Origin: Paracoccaceae bacterium
Lineage (GTDB): Bacteria; Pseudomonadota; Alphaproteobacteria; Rhodobacterales; Rhodobacteraceae
Assembly (NCBI GenBank): GCA_014879735.1
Contig: JACSRN010000055.1
Span: forward strand, 1 to 64,000
DNA length: 64,000 nt
Reading direction: 5' to 3'
Program-made: the position numbers and the translations under genes
Shown here: in pieces, positions 28,454 to 36,276 of the stretch
Numbering within the stretch: position 1 is the stretch's first letter
How the letters are laid out: every line of letters starts with the position of its first letter
The notes under the pieces: generated by a model
The model's database searches: none
The model's input: only the letters and a program-made list of their open reading frames with translations
Told to the model about the DNA's origin: nothing

Positions 28454-29689
28454 ATGAAACTCAAGGATCTCGAAATCCTCGTTGTAGCACCCCCGGCGCC
28501 CGGCTGGGGCGGGCGCTACTGGATTTTTCCGAAGCTGACGACCGACGACGGGATCGTCGGCTATGGCGAGTGCTACGCCTCGACCGTGGGACCGAAGGCC
28601 ATGGTCGCGGTGATCGAGGATGTGTTCGAACGCCATCTGCTGGGCGAAAGCCCCGAGAACATCGAACTGATGTTTCGCCGCGTCTACTCCAGCGGCTTCA
28701 CCCAGCGCCCCGACCCGACCGTCATCGGCGCCTTCTCGGGGCTGGAGATCGCCTGCTGGGATATCCTGGGCAAGGCGCGCAACCGGCCGGTCTGGGCTCT
28801 TCTGGGCGGCCGGATGAACGCGCGGGTCCGCAGCTACACCTACCTCTATCCCGAACCGGGCCAGGACCATGCCGAATATTGGTCCAACCCGGACTGGCAG
28901 GCGGAAACGGCGGCCAAGCGCGTGGCAGAGGGCTTTACCGCGGTGAAGTTCGACCCGGCCGGCCCCTACACCATCCGCGGCGGCCACAACCCCGCCATGT
29001 CCGACATCCTCCGCTCCGTGGCCTTCTGCGCCAAGATTCGCGAAGCGGTGGGCGACCGGGCGGATCTGCTGTTCGGCACCCATGGACAATTCTCGGCCCC
29101 CGGCGCGATCCGCCTGGGGCGCGAGATCGAGCCCTACAATCCGCTGTGGTACGAAGAACCGATCCCGCCCGACAACCTGCTCGAATTCGCCGAGGTCGCG
29201 GCCCAGGTCCGCATCCCGCTTGCCACCGGCGAACGGCTGACCACCAAGATGGAATTCGGCATGCTGCTGCGCGCCGGCGGGGTAAAGATCCTGCAACCCG
29301 CGCTCGGCCGCGTCGGCGGGATCTGGGAGGCCAAGAAGATCGCGGCCATGGCGGAAATCTTCAACGCCGAAATGGCCCCGCATCTTTATGCCGGGCCGGT
29401 GGAATGGGCGGCGAACCTGCATCTTGCGGCATCGATTCCCAACCTGCTGATCCTCGAAACCATCGAGCAGGGCGGCGCGTTCCACCAGCGGCTGATCCGC
29501 AACTCGATCCGCTGGGAGGATGGCTACGTCATCCCGCCCGAAGGTCCGGGCCTTGGCATCGACTTCGACGAGGACCTCGCCCGCGCCCATCCTTTCACCG
29601 GCACCGGCCTGCATCTGCAAATGCAGGAGGCGCCCTGCGACTACTCCCGCGGCAACCGTTTCGAAGGCGGTGCCCCGCCGGAGGCCTAA
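28454..29689 (+). CDS. Mandelate racemase/muconate lactonizing enzyme family protein (sugar-acid dehydratase-like)
   Basis: A 411-residue enolase-superfamily enzyme. The capping domain ends near residue 110. In the barrel, the KxD-type motif AVKFDPAGPYT provides the first base, metal ligands lie in LLFGTHGQF, LWYEEPIPP and ATGERLTTK, and a likely catalytic His is in APHLYAGPVEWAANLHLA. This pattern is nearest to acid-sugar dehydratases (galactonate/gluconate-like), but substrate calls in this superfamily are unreliable without structure. The start ATG 28454 has AGGAG upstream. It is separated from the preceding operon by 273 bp with a candidate operator. Confidence 0.82.
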   Translation: MKLKDLEILVVAPPAPGWGGRYWIFPKLTTDDGIVGYGECYASTVGPKAMVAVIEDVFERHLLGESPENIELMFRRVYSSGFTQRPDPTVIGAFSGLEIACWDILGKARNRPVWALLGGRMNARVRSYTYLYPEPGQDHAEYWSNPDWQAETAAKRVAEGFTAVKFDPAGPYTIRGGHNPAMSDILRSVAFCAKIREAVGDRADLLFGTHGQFSAPGAIRLGREIEPYNPLWYEEPIPPDNLLEFAEVAAQVRIPLATGERLTTKMEFGMLLRAGGVKILQPALGRVGGIWEAKKIAAMAEIFNAEMAPHLYAGPVEWAANLHLAASIPNLLILETIEQGGAFHQRLIRNSIRWEDGYVIPPEGPGLGIDFDEDLARAHPFTGTGLHLQMQEAPCDYSRGNRFEGGAPPEA

Positions 29690-29696
29690 GCGCCAC

Positions 29697-30098
29697 TCAG
29701 CGCCGCTGCCGGCGCAGGATCAGCGCACCGGCATCGGCGATCACGATGGCCGGGATCAGGACCATGGCCGCATCCCAGACACGGGGCGGCAGGTCATGGA
29801 TCACCAGCGACCAGCCCGCCAGCGGATTGATGACCGAGACCGCGAAGATCGCCGCCCACCACAGGCCGAACGGCACCACGATCAACAGCCGGCCGATTCG
29901 CGTCGCCGAGCGACGATCCGCCACTTCGGCCAGCGCCAGATCGCGGGCTACCTCGATCCGGCGCAGGTTCGCATCGGCCTCCTGGCGGTCGGCATCGGTG
30001 CCGGCCGCGAGCCGCGCCTTGTAGGCGTCGAGCAGGGGCCCGGTGAATTGCGCTACGATGCCGCCCGACAGCCAGTTCAGCAGCAGCCGCAGCATCAC
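29697..30098 (-). CDS. 3TM-type phage/GTA holin
   Basis: A 133-residue protein matching the three-transmembrane holin family seen in phages and gene transfer agents. It has an N-terminal hydrophobic segment, a charged coil (DAYKARLAAGTDADRQEADANL...), then two C-terminal helices (LLIVVPFGLWWAAIFAV and MVLIPAIVIADAGALI). Holins form lesions that release endolysin. Its start overlaps the stop of the upstream holin-like gene by 4 bp, and it is the last gene of the lysis cassette, 7 bp from the convergent dehydratase gene. Confidence 0.85.
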   Translation of the reverse strand: MMLRLLLNWLSGGIVAQFTGPLLDAYKARLAAGTDADRQEADANLRRIEVARDLALAEVADRRSATRIGRLLIVVPFGLWWAAIFAVSVINPLAGWSLVIHDLPPRVWDAAMVLIPAIVIADAGALILRRQRR

Positions 30099-30298
30099 GC
30101 ATCATCCTGGGCACGAAGCCGGCCAAGGATGCCGATCACAGCGATTGCCGCCACGATCCATGGCCGCCAGTTCTCGGGAATATAGACCTTCAGGTCGGGC
30201 GGCAGTTCGGCCCAGACCGGCGGGATCGCGGCCAGCGCCACGAAGATCTGCGTCGAATGCCAGCGCAGCGCCCGGCGCCAATCGGAGACCAGCGTCAT
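30095..30298 (-). CDS. Small holin-like phage membrane protein
   Basis: A 67-residue protein with two hydrophobic segments (STQIFVALAAIPPVWAEL and WRPWIVAAIAVIGILG) joined by LPPDLKVYIPENW. This pattern is familiar from a phage family (DUF7940-like) placed beside endolysins. It probably assists lesion formation. Both ends overlap neighbours by 4 bp (ATGA), showing a tightly coupled endolysin-holin-holin cassette. Confidence 0.8.
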   Translation of the reverse strand: MTLVSDWRRALRWHSTQIFVALAAIPPVWAELPPDLKVYIPENWRPWIVAAIAVIGILGRLRAQDDA

Positions 30299-30915
30299 GC
30301 CTTCGCCCCCAGGCGCAGCAGAATCCGGGCGACGATCCGGGCCAGCGCCCGCAGCAGCCCGGCAAGCCCCGGGACAGGCGCCGGGACCTGGCCGGCCGCC
30401 AGCGCCGCCTCGAACCTGCGTGCCAATGTCGCGATCTCGGCGGCACGGTCGGTGCCATTCACGACCCGCCGCGCGCCCTCATAGTCGCCGGGCAGATAAT
30501 CGGCCAGCCGGCGGCCGGTGAACCAGCCCTCCCGCATGCCGTCGACCAGGATGCGCGCCGCCAGATCCGGCTCCAGCGCCAGATCATAATCCGCAGCCAG
30601 CCGCCCGCCGAGGCCAAGCTCCCGGTCGGCCCGGACGTAATTCTCGCGCCAGGTCAGCTGCACATAGCCGCGGCCATAGGGCGCCTTGCCGGTGGCATCG
30701 ACAGCGCCATACCTGCGGCCCCTGCCCCGGCCATATTCGCGGATCGGCTGCATCGTGCCCGCCGTCTCGTGGAAGGCGGTGGCCAGGATATAGGCGCTTT
30801 GGCTGACAGGCAGGCCGGCAGTGGCCGCCAGCAGCCGGGTCAACCCGTCGATCTGCGCCTCGGCGATCCTGCCGCCGAACAGCGGCCGGATCGCGGCAAG
30901 AAATGCCTCGGTCAT
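30295..30915 (-). CDS. GH19-like phage endolysin
   Basis: A 206-residue lysozyme/chitinase-like muramidase. The catalytic region is ILATAFHETAGTMQPIREYG (Glu in HET), then YGRGYVQLTWRENYVRA and VDGMREGWFTGRRL, the standard GH19 phage endolysin series; the C-terminal 40 residues form a basic helical tail. No Sec signal is present, so export would need the adjacent holins. I place the start at ATG 30915, with GGAG 6 nt upstream; ATG 30927 lacks a site. Confidence 0.88.
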   Translation of the reverse strand: MTEAFLAAIRPLFGGRIAEAQIDGLTRLLAATAGLPVSQSAYILATAFHETAGTMQPIREYGRGRGRRYGAVDATGKAPYGRGYVQLTWRENYVRADRELGLGGRLAADYDLALEPDLAARILVDGMREGWFTGRRLADYLPGDYEGARRVVNGTDRAAEIATLARRFEAALAAGQVPAPVPGLAGLLRALARIVARILLRLGAKA

Positions 30916-31068
30916 GGGGAACTCCATCTTAGGATGCCGCCAAGTCTGCGTCGCAGGAGTTAAGACCCGTTAACCCGGGCGCACGCTCGCCGGCCGGGCG
31001 GGAGACTGGCGATTCAGGGACGATGCCTGTGGGGCAGGCAGGTCCGGTATCGTGTTGAAAGACTGCCC

Positions 31069-31099
31069 AACGCATCGCATCCATATTTTTCAATGCGTT
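31069..31099. promoter_or_regulatory. Inverted repeat in AT-rich patch upstream of the endolysin
   Basis: AACGCAT and ATGCGTT are separated by 17 nt, within the most AT-rich stretch of the 291-bp gap 30916-31206. It could be an operator or the site of a promoter for the lysis genes. No other gene is seen in this gap. Confidence 0.35.
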
Positions 31100-31206
31100 A
31101 TGCTGTGCTTTTCGATTTTTCGGCGTTCATCTGCGGGTGGCTTTCGAAGCCGATCACGGCATTGCCGTGCCGAAACCCGTCGGCAGGGTCGGGCGGCACG
31201 GATCTG

Positions 31207-31401
31207 TCAGCGCACGCCCCACCTTGCGAAGACCGCGCCTGACAGGCCGAACGCCGCGACGGCGGCCCTGGCCAAAGCCTCGATATCGACCGAGAGCACG
31301 CCATCGGCATAGCCGACCCCCCAGTGCGACAGCATTGCCGCCAGCATCGCGATCAGCGGTGACAGGACATAAAGAAACATCCGGACATAGACATTGGACA
31401 T
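31207..31401 (-). CDS. Small phage membrane protein (64 aa)
   Basis: A 64-residue protein starting MSNVYVRMFLYVLSPLIAML with a strong hydrophobic helix and a second, Ala-rich helix ending FGLSGAVFARWGVR. A good ribosome site (GAAAGGA, 8 nt) precedes the ATG. The position in the late operon and the two helices suggest an accessory holin or antiholin, but there is no family match I can name. Confidence 0.65.
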   Translation of the reverse strand: MSNVYVRMFLYVLSPLIAMLAAMLSHWGVGYADGVLSVDIEALARAAVAAFGLSGAVFARWGVR

Positions 31402-31404
31402 GGG

Positions 31405-31548
31405 TCATCCTTTCCTCAGATGAAACTGGTTTCGATGCTCTCCGACGAGGTGATCTGCGGGAGCGGGCGCTGCGGTTCGGTGCATGTCGCCGGCCAGCGC
31501 CACGAGGCCGGAACGAAACGGAATTTCGCGATGCCCGCCCGCCGTCAT
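31405..31548 (-). CDS. Candidate small ORF (47 aa) in the phage late region
   Basis: A 47-codon frame from ATG 31548 ending 3 bp before the next start. Its tail ...LRKG* is encoded by the ribosome site of the next gene. The product is polar, basic and without motif. It fills most of an otherwise empty 227-bp gap; there is no strong ribosome site of its own. Confidence 0.3.
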   Translation of the reverse strand: MTAGGHREIPFRSGLVALAGDMHRTAAPAPADHLVGEHRNQFHLRKG

Positions 31549-31628
31549 GATCCAGGCGATGCCTTGCTGTCCTGCGGGATGGCTGGCTGGCCACCCCGCT
31601 GTGCCACGGCCGAAGGGCCGGCCGGGGA

Positions 31629-32108
31629 CTACGGTTTCACTTCGAACACGTTGGACCAGACGCAGGTCCGTCGGTCGGGAAGCCAGCGCAACAAGAGCGC
31701 AGTCATATGGACGGAGACACAGGTCTCCATGCGGTAGCGCCCCGGCGGCATCTCCGGCAGGCAGGGCGGGCGCTGGTTTGCCGCCCACCAGTCCAGCGGC
31801 TGGGTGATCCGGCCGACGGCAAGCCGGCTGTAGGCCAGCGCATCCGAACCGCGGCAGACTGGCAGCCTGCCATCCGCGGGCCAGATCACCACCTGGTAGG
31901 AGCCGTCGAAGGGACGCAGGATTTCCCGCTGGGCCGTGACCTGCATCTCTTCGCCCTGCCGGAAATCCGCCACCTCGACCGCATCCAGCCGATACCAGAG
32001 CGCGGCCGGGACCAGCAGGTCCGACAGATAGCCGGCGACGATCAGCGCGGCCCCGGTGGCCAGCAGGGCACCGCGGCGGCGAAGGCACTGGCGCAACATG
32101 GCAATCAT
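31629..32108 (-). CDS. Phage-region membrane-anchored hypothetical protein
   Basis: A 159-residue protein with one N-terminal helix (about residues 13-35) and a predicted periplasmic domain containing four cysteines (VCRGSD, PPCLPE, ETCVSV, RTCVWS) and several tryptophans. This points to disulfide bonds. Its placement, overlapping the preceding gene by ATGA, resembles that of a spanin-like or lysis accessory protein, but no lipoprotein partner is present. I do not recognise the family. Confidence 0.6.
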   Translation of the reverse strand: MIAMLRQCLRRRGALLATGAALIVAGYLSDLLVPAALWYRLDAVEVADFRQGEEMQVTAQREILRPFDGSYQVVIWPADGRLPVCRGSDALAYSRLAVGRITQPLDWWAANQRPPCLPEMPPGRYRMETCVSVHMTALLLRWLPDRRTCVWSNVFEVKP

Positions 32109-32404
32109 TCCCGCTCCCTGCCCAGCCAGGCCCGCATCAGATCTCGGATCAGCGGTTGGTCATGGATCAGCGCGGTCAGCATGTCGAGAATGACCAGCCC
32201 GAACGCCATGATCGCAACGACCACCCAGATCTCCGAGACGTTGAAATAATCCGCCACCGAGGGCGAAAGCCCCACCGTCAGCGCGGCGGAAGCGACAATC
32301 TTTGCCACCCGACGCCCCAGCGCCTCGGATTCGGCATCGCGGGCGGCAATCCAGATCGTGGCACCGGCCAGCGCCAGCCAGTATTCCAGCGGCTTGCCCA
32401 GCAT
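32105..32404 (-). CDS. Phage holin-like membrane protein (99 aa)
   Basis: A 99-residue protein with hydrophobic segments YWLALAGATIWIAA, IVASAALTVGLSPSVA and IWVVVAIMAFGLVILDMLTAL, ending in a charged tail. The size, three helices and position suit a class I holin or a phage structural accessory. It is coupled to its neighbours: 2 bp after the 39-residue ORF and a 4-bp overlap with the next gene. Confidence 0.62.
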   Translation of the reverse strand: MLGKPLEYWLALAGATIWIAARDAESEALGRRVAKIVASAALTVGLSPSVADYFNVSEIWVVVAIMAFGLVILDMLTALIHDQPLIRDLMRAWLGRERE

Positions 32405-32406
32405 GG

Positions 32407-32526
32407 TCAGGCCAGGAATTGATCGCCGATGGCGGCGGCAGTCCCGACCAGGACCGCAAGTGCTGCACGGGCGGGCATTGTGGTTTCCGGAACCCCGGCG
32501 AAAACGATTCGATACCGGTCGATCAT
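32407..32526 (-). CDS. Very small phage protein (39 aa)
   Basis: A 39-codon ORF with an excellent ribosome site (GAGGAG, 8 nt before ATG 32526). Its hydrophobic half, MPARAALAVLVGTAAAIGDQ, suggests a membrane micropeptide. Its stop is 2 bp before the next start, consistent with coupling. The 287 bp above it (32527-32813) hold no other gene I can support, apart from the terminator hairpin. Confidence 0.6.
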   Translation of the reverse strand: MIDRYRIVFAGVPETTMPARAALAVLVGTAAAIGDQFLA

Positions 32527-32771
32527 TGCGGGATCTCCTCTTCGATGATGCCGCGGGGCGGCAAGATGATGTGGGGAGGCGCCGTCCTTGCCGCGCAGAG
32601 GCGGGGCGAGCCGCGGCAGATCATGGCCTGCCACGGCGGATGCGCCGCGAAAAGGGCGGATGATGCCGATCCGGCATCTTTCGCCGCTGAAATGGATCAC
32701 CTGCGGGACGCGCACCGATCCGTAGCGTTGCAATCGTTAAACGGGTCGCGCCCTTTCGGGGCGCTGGCATC

Positions 32772-32799
32772 TTCCCCCGGGGATTGAACCCCGGGGGAA
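32772..32799. terminator. Perfect 11-bp hairpin downstream of the tailspike
   Basis: TTCCCCCGGGG-ATTGAA-CCCCGGGGGAA is a perfect stem 14 bp after the tailspike stop. No U-tract follows on the leftward strand, so it may act as a mRNA 3'-end stabiliser or weak terminator separating the tailspike from the lysis genes. Confidence 0.7.
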
Positions 32800-32813
32800 A
32801 ACCTTGGCGAAGA

Positions 32814-34451
32814 TCAGACGATCTTGAGCGTGGTGCCATCGCGCCAGACGGAGTTCGCCGGCAGGCCGGCGGAGCTGGTGGGCAGACCCAAGAGCTGGAT
32901 GTTGGCGGCCTCTACGCGCAAGGTGCCCTTGCCGGCCACCCCGTTCTGCCCCCCCAAGGCGGACAGACGCACGTCGAACTCGTTGCCGAACCCGCTGGAC
33001 TTGAAAGTCAGGCGCGGCTGCGACGCAAGCAGGTTGCGACCGAACGAGATATCCGGCGTGTCGCCGTCAACCACGAAGATCTCATCCCAGATCTCATTGC
33101 CGTGCTCATCGACGATGGTCGAGTAGGAGCGGCGAGCGACGAAGGCCTTGGCAGCGCCACCGGTACTGCTATGCCCCGTCAGGAACGCGGTTCCATCGCT
33201 GTTTTCCGGGGTAGCGTCGTTGTGGAAGCCCACGGTAGCAGCACGGTTGCGAAAGGCCTGATACCAGAACCGATCGTTGTTGCTGCGGGCATTGAAGGCG
33301 ATGCCGCCATTCATGTCCTCCCCTGCGAAGCTGTCGCCGACCTCGGGGGTTCCCTTGATGGAGGCGTCGAAACCGTAGAAGTGCAGCGGGTGGTGCATCT
33401 GCTCGAAGTCGTCGAACAGCGCATGGCCGGTGCGGTTGATGAGACCCGCCTCGATGAAGCTGCCCGAAGTCAGACCATCCGGGTCGGTCACAGCCGTGTT
33501 GTCCATGAACACGTTGATGTGCTGGCCCCAGACCTTGTTCAGCGGATTGACGATGAAGCTGCGGCCATTCATCTTGCTGAACAAATCCACGCCCGGCACC
33601 GTCGTCGAGGTGATCTGCGTTCCCGTACTTGCGCTGGGGTTGCCGATATACCAACCGTCAACGGTGATTTTCAGTTCACCTGATATTTCTTCAACCTTCG
33701 TGACGCGGCCTGTGATGCGGACCGTCTCCACCGCATCCTGCACGGCAACCGTACTCTCCCGAATTGTCCTGCCCGGCAGATCGATATAGGTGCCGATGCG
33801 GATCAGATCCGGCTCGATGCCAACAAAGGCGGGATAAGCGGGGGAGGTGGAGGCGGCGTAACCAGTGTAATACGCCGGAACCAGGACGTGGTTCACCCCA
33901 TAGGTTGCTTTGGTCGCCGGAGTGGTGGGATGCGCGCCGGGAACTTCGATGGGACCGCTGATGCTCGCCTGAAAGTAGGAGGCGCAGCGTCCCCGCTCGT
34001 GCTTGTTTGCCTGTTCCGCGGTGGTATCATAGCCCGAAATGCCCGGCTCCCGATTGGAAAGTGCGCCACCACCGACCTGGAAAGACGACGGGCAGGTGTC
34101 GGACTTGTTGGCGAATCCCGGAGCGACGACATTGCCGCCGATGATGCAGGGGGCATTGAAGCGGAACCACGGTTCCTGACCCGCGTACTGAACCAGTTTG
34201 CAACCGGGATCGAAGTGGAAGATCACGCGGCGGCCCGCACTGTTGACCATTGTACTCCCACCCGGGGTGGTAGGGCGCTGACCAATGATGATGACGCGCG
34301 CCAGATTGATGGCCCGGTTGTTGGCCGTCGTGACGTAGACGTCAAAGCCGCCGACGGCCGGCAGTGCCGTGATCGCATTCTGGATCAGCGCGGCATCGTC
34401 TGTCGTCGTGGTGGTGCCTGCGGTATTTGGCAGGGTGATGGTGGTATACAT
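32814..34451 (-). CDS. Phage tailspike/tail fibre, pectate-lyase-like fold
   Basis: A 545-residue protein. The N-terminal TTDDAALIQNAITALPAVGG is the entry motif of right-handed beta-helix (pectate-lyase-3) tailspikes, which bind and often cleave surface polysaccharide. The long middle is rich in Gly, Asn, Ser and Thr. The C-terminus GLPTSSAGLPANSVWRDG ending LKIV is the stereotyped tail-fibre end. Codon use is visibly less GC-rich than in host genes. A strong ribosome site (AAGGAG, 5 nt) selects ATG 34451. No chaperone or other tail gene is adjacent, which is odd for a functional phage. Confidence 0.87.
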   Translation of the reverse strand: MYTTITLPNTAGTTTTTDDAALIQNAITALPAVGGFDVYVTTANNRAINLARVIIIGQRPTTPGGSTMVNSAGRRVIFHFDPGCKLVQYAGQEPWFRFNAPCIIGGNVVAPGFANKSDTCPSSFQVGGGALSNREPGISGYDTTAEQANKHERGRCASYFQASISGPIEVPGAHPTTPATKATYGVNHVLVPAYYTGYAASTSPAYPAFVGIEPDLIRIGTYIDLPGRTIRESTVAVQDAVETVRITGRVTKVEEISGELKITVDGWYIGNPSASTGTQITSTTVPGVDLFSKMNGRSFIVNPLNKVWGQHINVFMDNTAVTDPDGLTSGSFIEAGLINRTGHALFDDFEQMHHPLHFYGFDASIKGTPEVGDSFAGEDMNGGIAFNARSNNDRFWYQAFRNRAATVGFHNDATPENSDGTAFLTGHSSTGGAAKAFVARRSYSTIVDEHGNEIWDEIFVVDGDTPDISFGRNLLASQPRLTFKSSGFGNEFDVRLSALGGQNGVAGKGTLRVEAANIQLLGLPTSSAGLPANSVWRDGTTLKIV

Positions 34452-34478
34452 GAATGCTCCTTTGCATTGTATTGTGCT

Positions 34479-34495
34479 GGCCCTCTGCGAGGGCC
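34479..34495 (-). promoter_or_regulatory. Hairpin in the tailspike leader
   Basis: GGCCCTC-TGC-GAGGGCC, a perfect 7-bp stem with a 3-nt loop, about 28-44 nt before the tailspike start and just upstream of its ribosome site. It could protect the mRNA 5' end or modulate initiation. Confidence 0.5.
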
Positions 34496-35133
34496 GGTGA
34501 GGTTGACAGTCAGTTGACGGAGACGCTGCTCCGTCAGCCTTGGGGTGCCCCGATGGCGCCGGGCATGCGTTGCGCGGCGAAGTGAGCTCGTCTGCGGCCG
34601 GGGCTGCCGAAGAGAGCATCTGTGACCGATCCCCAAGGTTCGGCAGTGCGAACCGGGGGCCGGCTATGGGTCTGTTCCTTGCAGGATGCCTCTGCCCGCG
34701 GTGCGCGCCTTTGGGGGCATGCGCATCGCGACCATTGGCATTTGCGGGCAGCGGTATCCGAAGGAACCCGGGCCCCGACCGGACAGCATCGGCCGGGGCG
34801 ATGATTCAGGTATGGGCCGCAACCAGGGCGTTCCCGGCCCGATAGCGCCGGCAGGTCCGGGTCAGGATCTGTGGGGCCAGGGCATCTGTCCTGCGGGATC
34901 GTCCCGCCCGGGCCCGTCGTCCGGACGGCGGCAACCGGGATTGGCATTCCGCCGGGACATGGCGACTGTCCGGACGCGCCGGCACGGGGTGCGAAGCGCC
35001 GGCCTGTGGGCGCGCGGGATCGGAACCCGTCGTTCGACCACCGGGCGGCGCCATGCGGCAATGGATGTGGCAACGGGATTTGAACGTCCGCAGCAGGCGG
35101 CCCCTGGGGGCTGCAACACGGCAGGCGCATATC

Positions 35134-35171
35134 CAGAAAGAAAAAGCGCCGTGGTGATCGACACCCGGCGC
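35134..35171 (-). terminator. Intrinsic terminator after the NusG-like gene
   Basis: On the leftward strand a stem GCGCCG/CGGCGC with inner GTG/CAC pairs (35146-35171) is followed by TTTTTCTTTCT. It lies 125 bp past the NusG-like stop and about 680 bp before the tailspike. It would block leftward readthrough unless overridden. Confidence 0.85.
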
Positions 35172-35295
35172 CATAGCTTCCGCAGTTGCCCTGCCTGCGT
35201 GCTTTCGCTTGGCGGCGGGGCGCTCCCCCGAGAGGTTCAGCCAAGACGGCCTACTAACCGGGATTACCGATACGTTATCACATATAAACTTGAAG

Positions 35296-35880
35296 TCAAC
35301 GGCTTTCTGCACGGTTCAGGCGATTTGCTTCGATTTTTGCTTCCCCCTCGCCCAGAGCCGGAACAACGACGGATGCTGCGGCTCCGCTGACCCGGCCGAC
35401 ATCGACCACCCACCCCGCCATCGGGCCGTCCATTATGGTGGCCTGGCAGCCATCGGATATGATTCGGGCCGCCTGCTTCGCCGCTTGAATTGCCGCCAGA
35501 GTGTCGGGCACCACCTTCATCTCGGCCAGCGTATCGTCGGTGATGCAGACCGGAACGCCGCCCACACCGACAATGCCGCTGATCCACCGGCAGGACCGCA
35601 GGATATCCCACTGCGGGACACCTTCGAAACGGGCGAAGATATAGCGCGGCACGACAGACGCCTCGTATTCCACCCGTTTGCGCTTCCCATGGGCGGCGCG
35701 GCGCCACCGTTTTTCAACCGGCCGCCAGCCATGGACGCCGCGCCGGTCCAGCCAGGCGATTGCGGCGGCCTCCTTCTGCGGCGGGGTCCAGAAGCAATGC
35801 CACACCGGATGCGGCAATGGTTCGCCCTGGAGGCCGCGGCCCGGTTCGTGGGGGATGATCTGTCCGATCCGGTAGCTCAT
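35296..35880 (-). CDS. Phage NusG paralogue (putative processive antiterminator)
   Basis: A 194-residue NusG-like protein. Residues about 25-120 resemble the NGN domain, which contacts RNA polymerase: WHCFWTPPQKEAAAIAWL, VPRYIFARFEGVPQWDILRS, IVGVGGVPVCITDDTL. Residues about 143-190 fit a KOW domain (CQATIMDGPMAGWVVDVGRV). The housekeeping nusG sits beside rplK elsewhere, so this is a specialised copy like RfaH, LoaP or phage-borne NusG proteins that let polymerase pass terminators. ATG 35880 overlaps the upstream 48-aa ORF by 4 bp. The terminator and tailspike-lysis genes lie directly downstream. Confidence 0.82.
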   Translation of the reverse strand: MSYRIGQIIPHEPGRGLQGEPLPHPVWHCFWTPPQKEAAAIAWLDRRGVHGWRPVEKRWRRAAHGKRKRVEYEASVVPRYIFARFEGVPQWDILRSCRWISGIVGVGGVPVCITDDTLAEMKVVPDTLAAIQAAKQAARIISDGCQATIMDGPMAGWVVDVGRVSGAAASVVVPALGEGEAKIEANRLNRAESR

Positions 35881-36023
35881 GGCTGTTCCTCGTAAAGTTG
35901 ATGATTGCGGTAGCCAGCCCGCCGCCGGGGGCGGGCCAGATCGCAGGCCGCCCGTCCGCCCGACACATCGCGGAAAATTTCTCGCGCGCTGGAGAGAACC
36001 GGAGAGACGGAGCGATCGCGCAT
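35877..36023 (-). CDS. Small ORF (48 aa) coupled to the NusG-like gene
   Basis: A 48-codon frame from ATG 36023 whose stop overlaps the NusG-like start (ATGA). The product, MRDRSVSPVLSSAREIFRDV followed by an arginine-rich segment and YRNHQLYEEQP, is basic with no known domain. The ATGA junction and lack of other starts argue that it is real; its ribosome site is weak. It is the first candidate gene of the leftward transcript, after a leader of about 250 nt (36024-36275) in which I see nothing else. Confidence 0.5.
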   Translation of the reverse strand: MRDRSVSPVLSSAREIFRDVSGGRAACDLARPRRRAGYRNHQLYEEQP

Positions 36024-36276
36024 CCCGATGGATCCCGATCGAAATCACCGCTGGTCGCCGCGGCCGCGCCTTCTGAATCGCAGGGGCGAACCCGCGGCCG
36101 GGATCACCCGCCGGCAAAGACGTCGCCCCGGAGACTGCGCCCGTCGAGAAGCCGGCAGCGCCCGAACGCACGGACACCCTGGCGAGCGCCGCAGCACCCC
36201 CGGGGCGCCGAAGGGTTGGTGTCCGCCAACGCCTTGTCGCTTTCGATTTCCCGGATGATGAGATGGCGCCGAATGA

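Larger units (their letters stand above)
34452..35295. other. 844-bp interval without a recognisable gene upstream of the tailspike
   Basis: Between the NusG-like stop and the tailspike start I see an intrinsic terminator (35134-35171), a hairpin (34479-34495) and no frame with protein-like composition. The open frames there are Arg/Pro/Gly-rich and use rare starts. It may be scar tissue from deletion of structural genes, or a long untranslated leader. Confidence 0.6.

Noticed and set aside
32814-34451. Diversity-generating retroelement acting on the tailspike
   Set aside because: No reverse transcriptase and no template repeat were seen in the window.
34980-35095. Two T-arm-like stretches (GTTCAAATCCC and GGGTTCCGATCCC on the minus strand)
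   Set aside because: Neither has a matching acceptor, D arm or anticodon stem at tRNA distances, so no tRNA is called. Degraded tRNA pieces remain possible.
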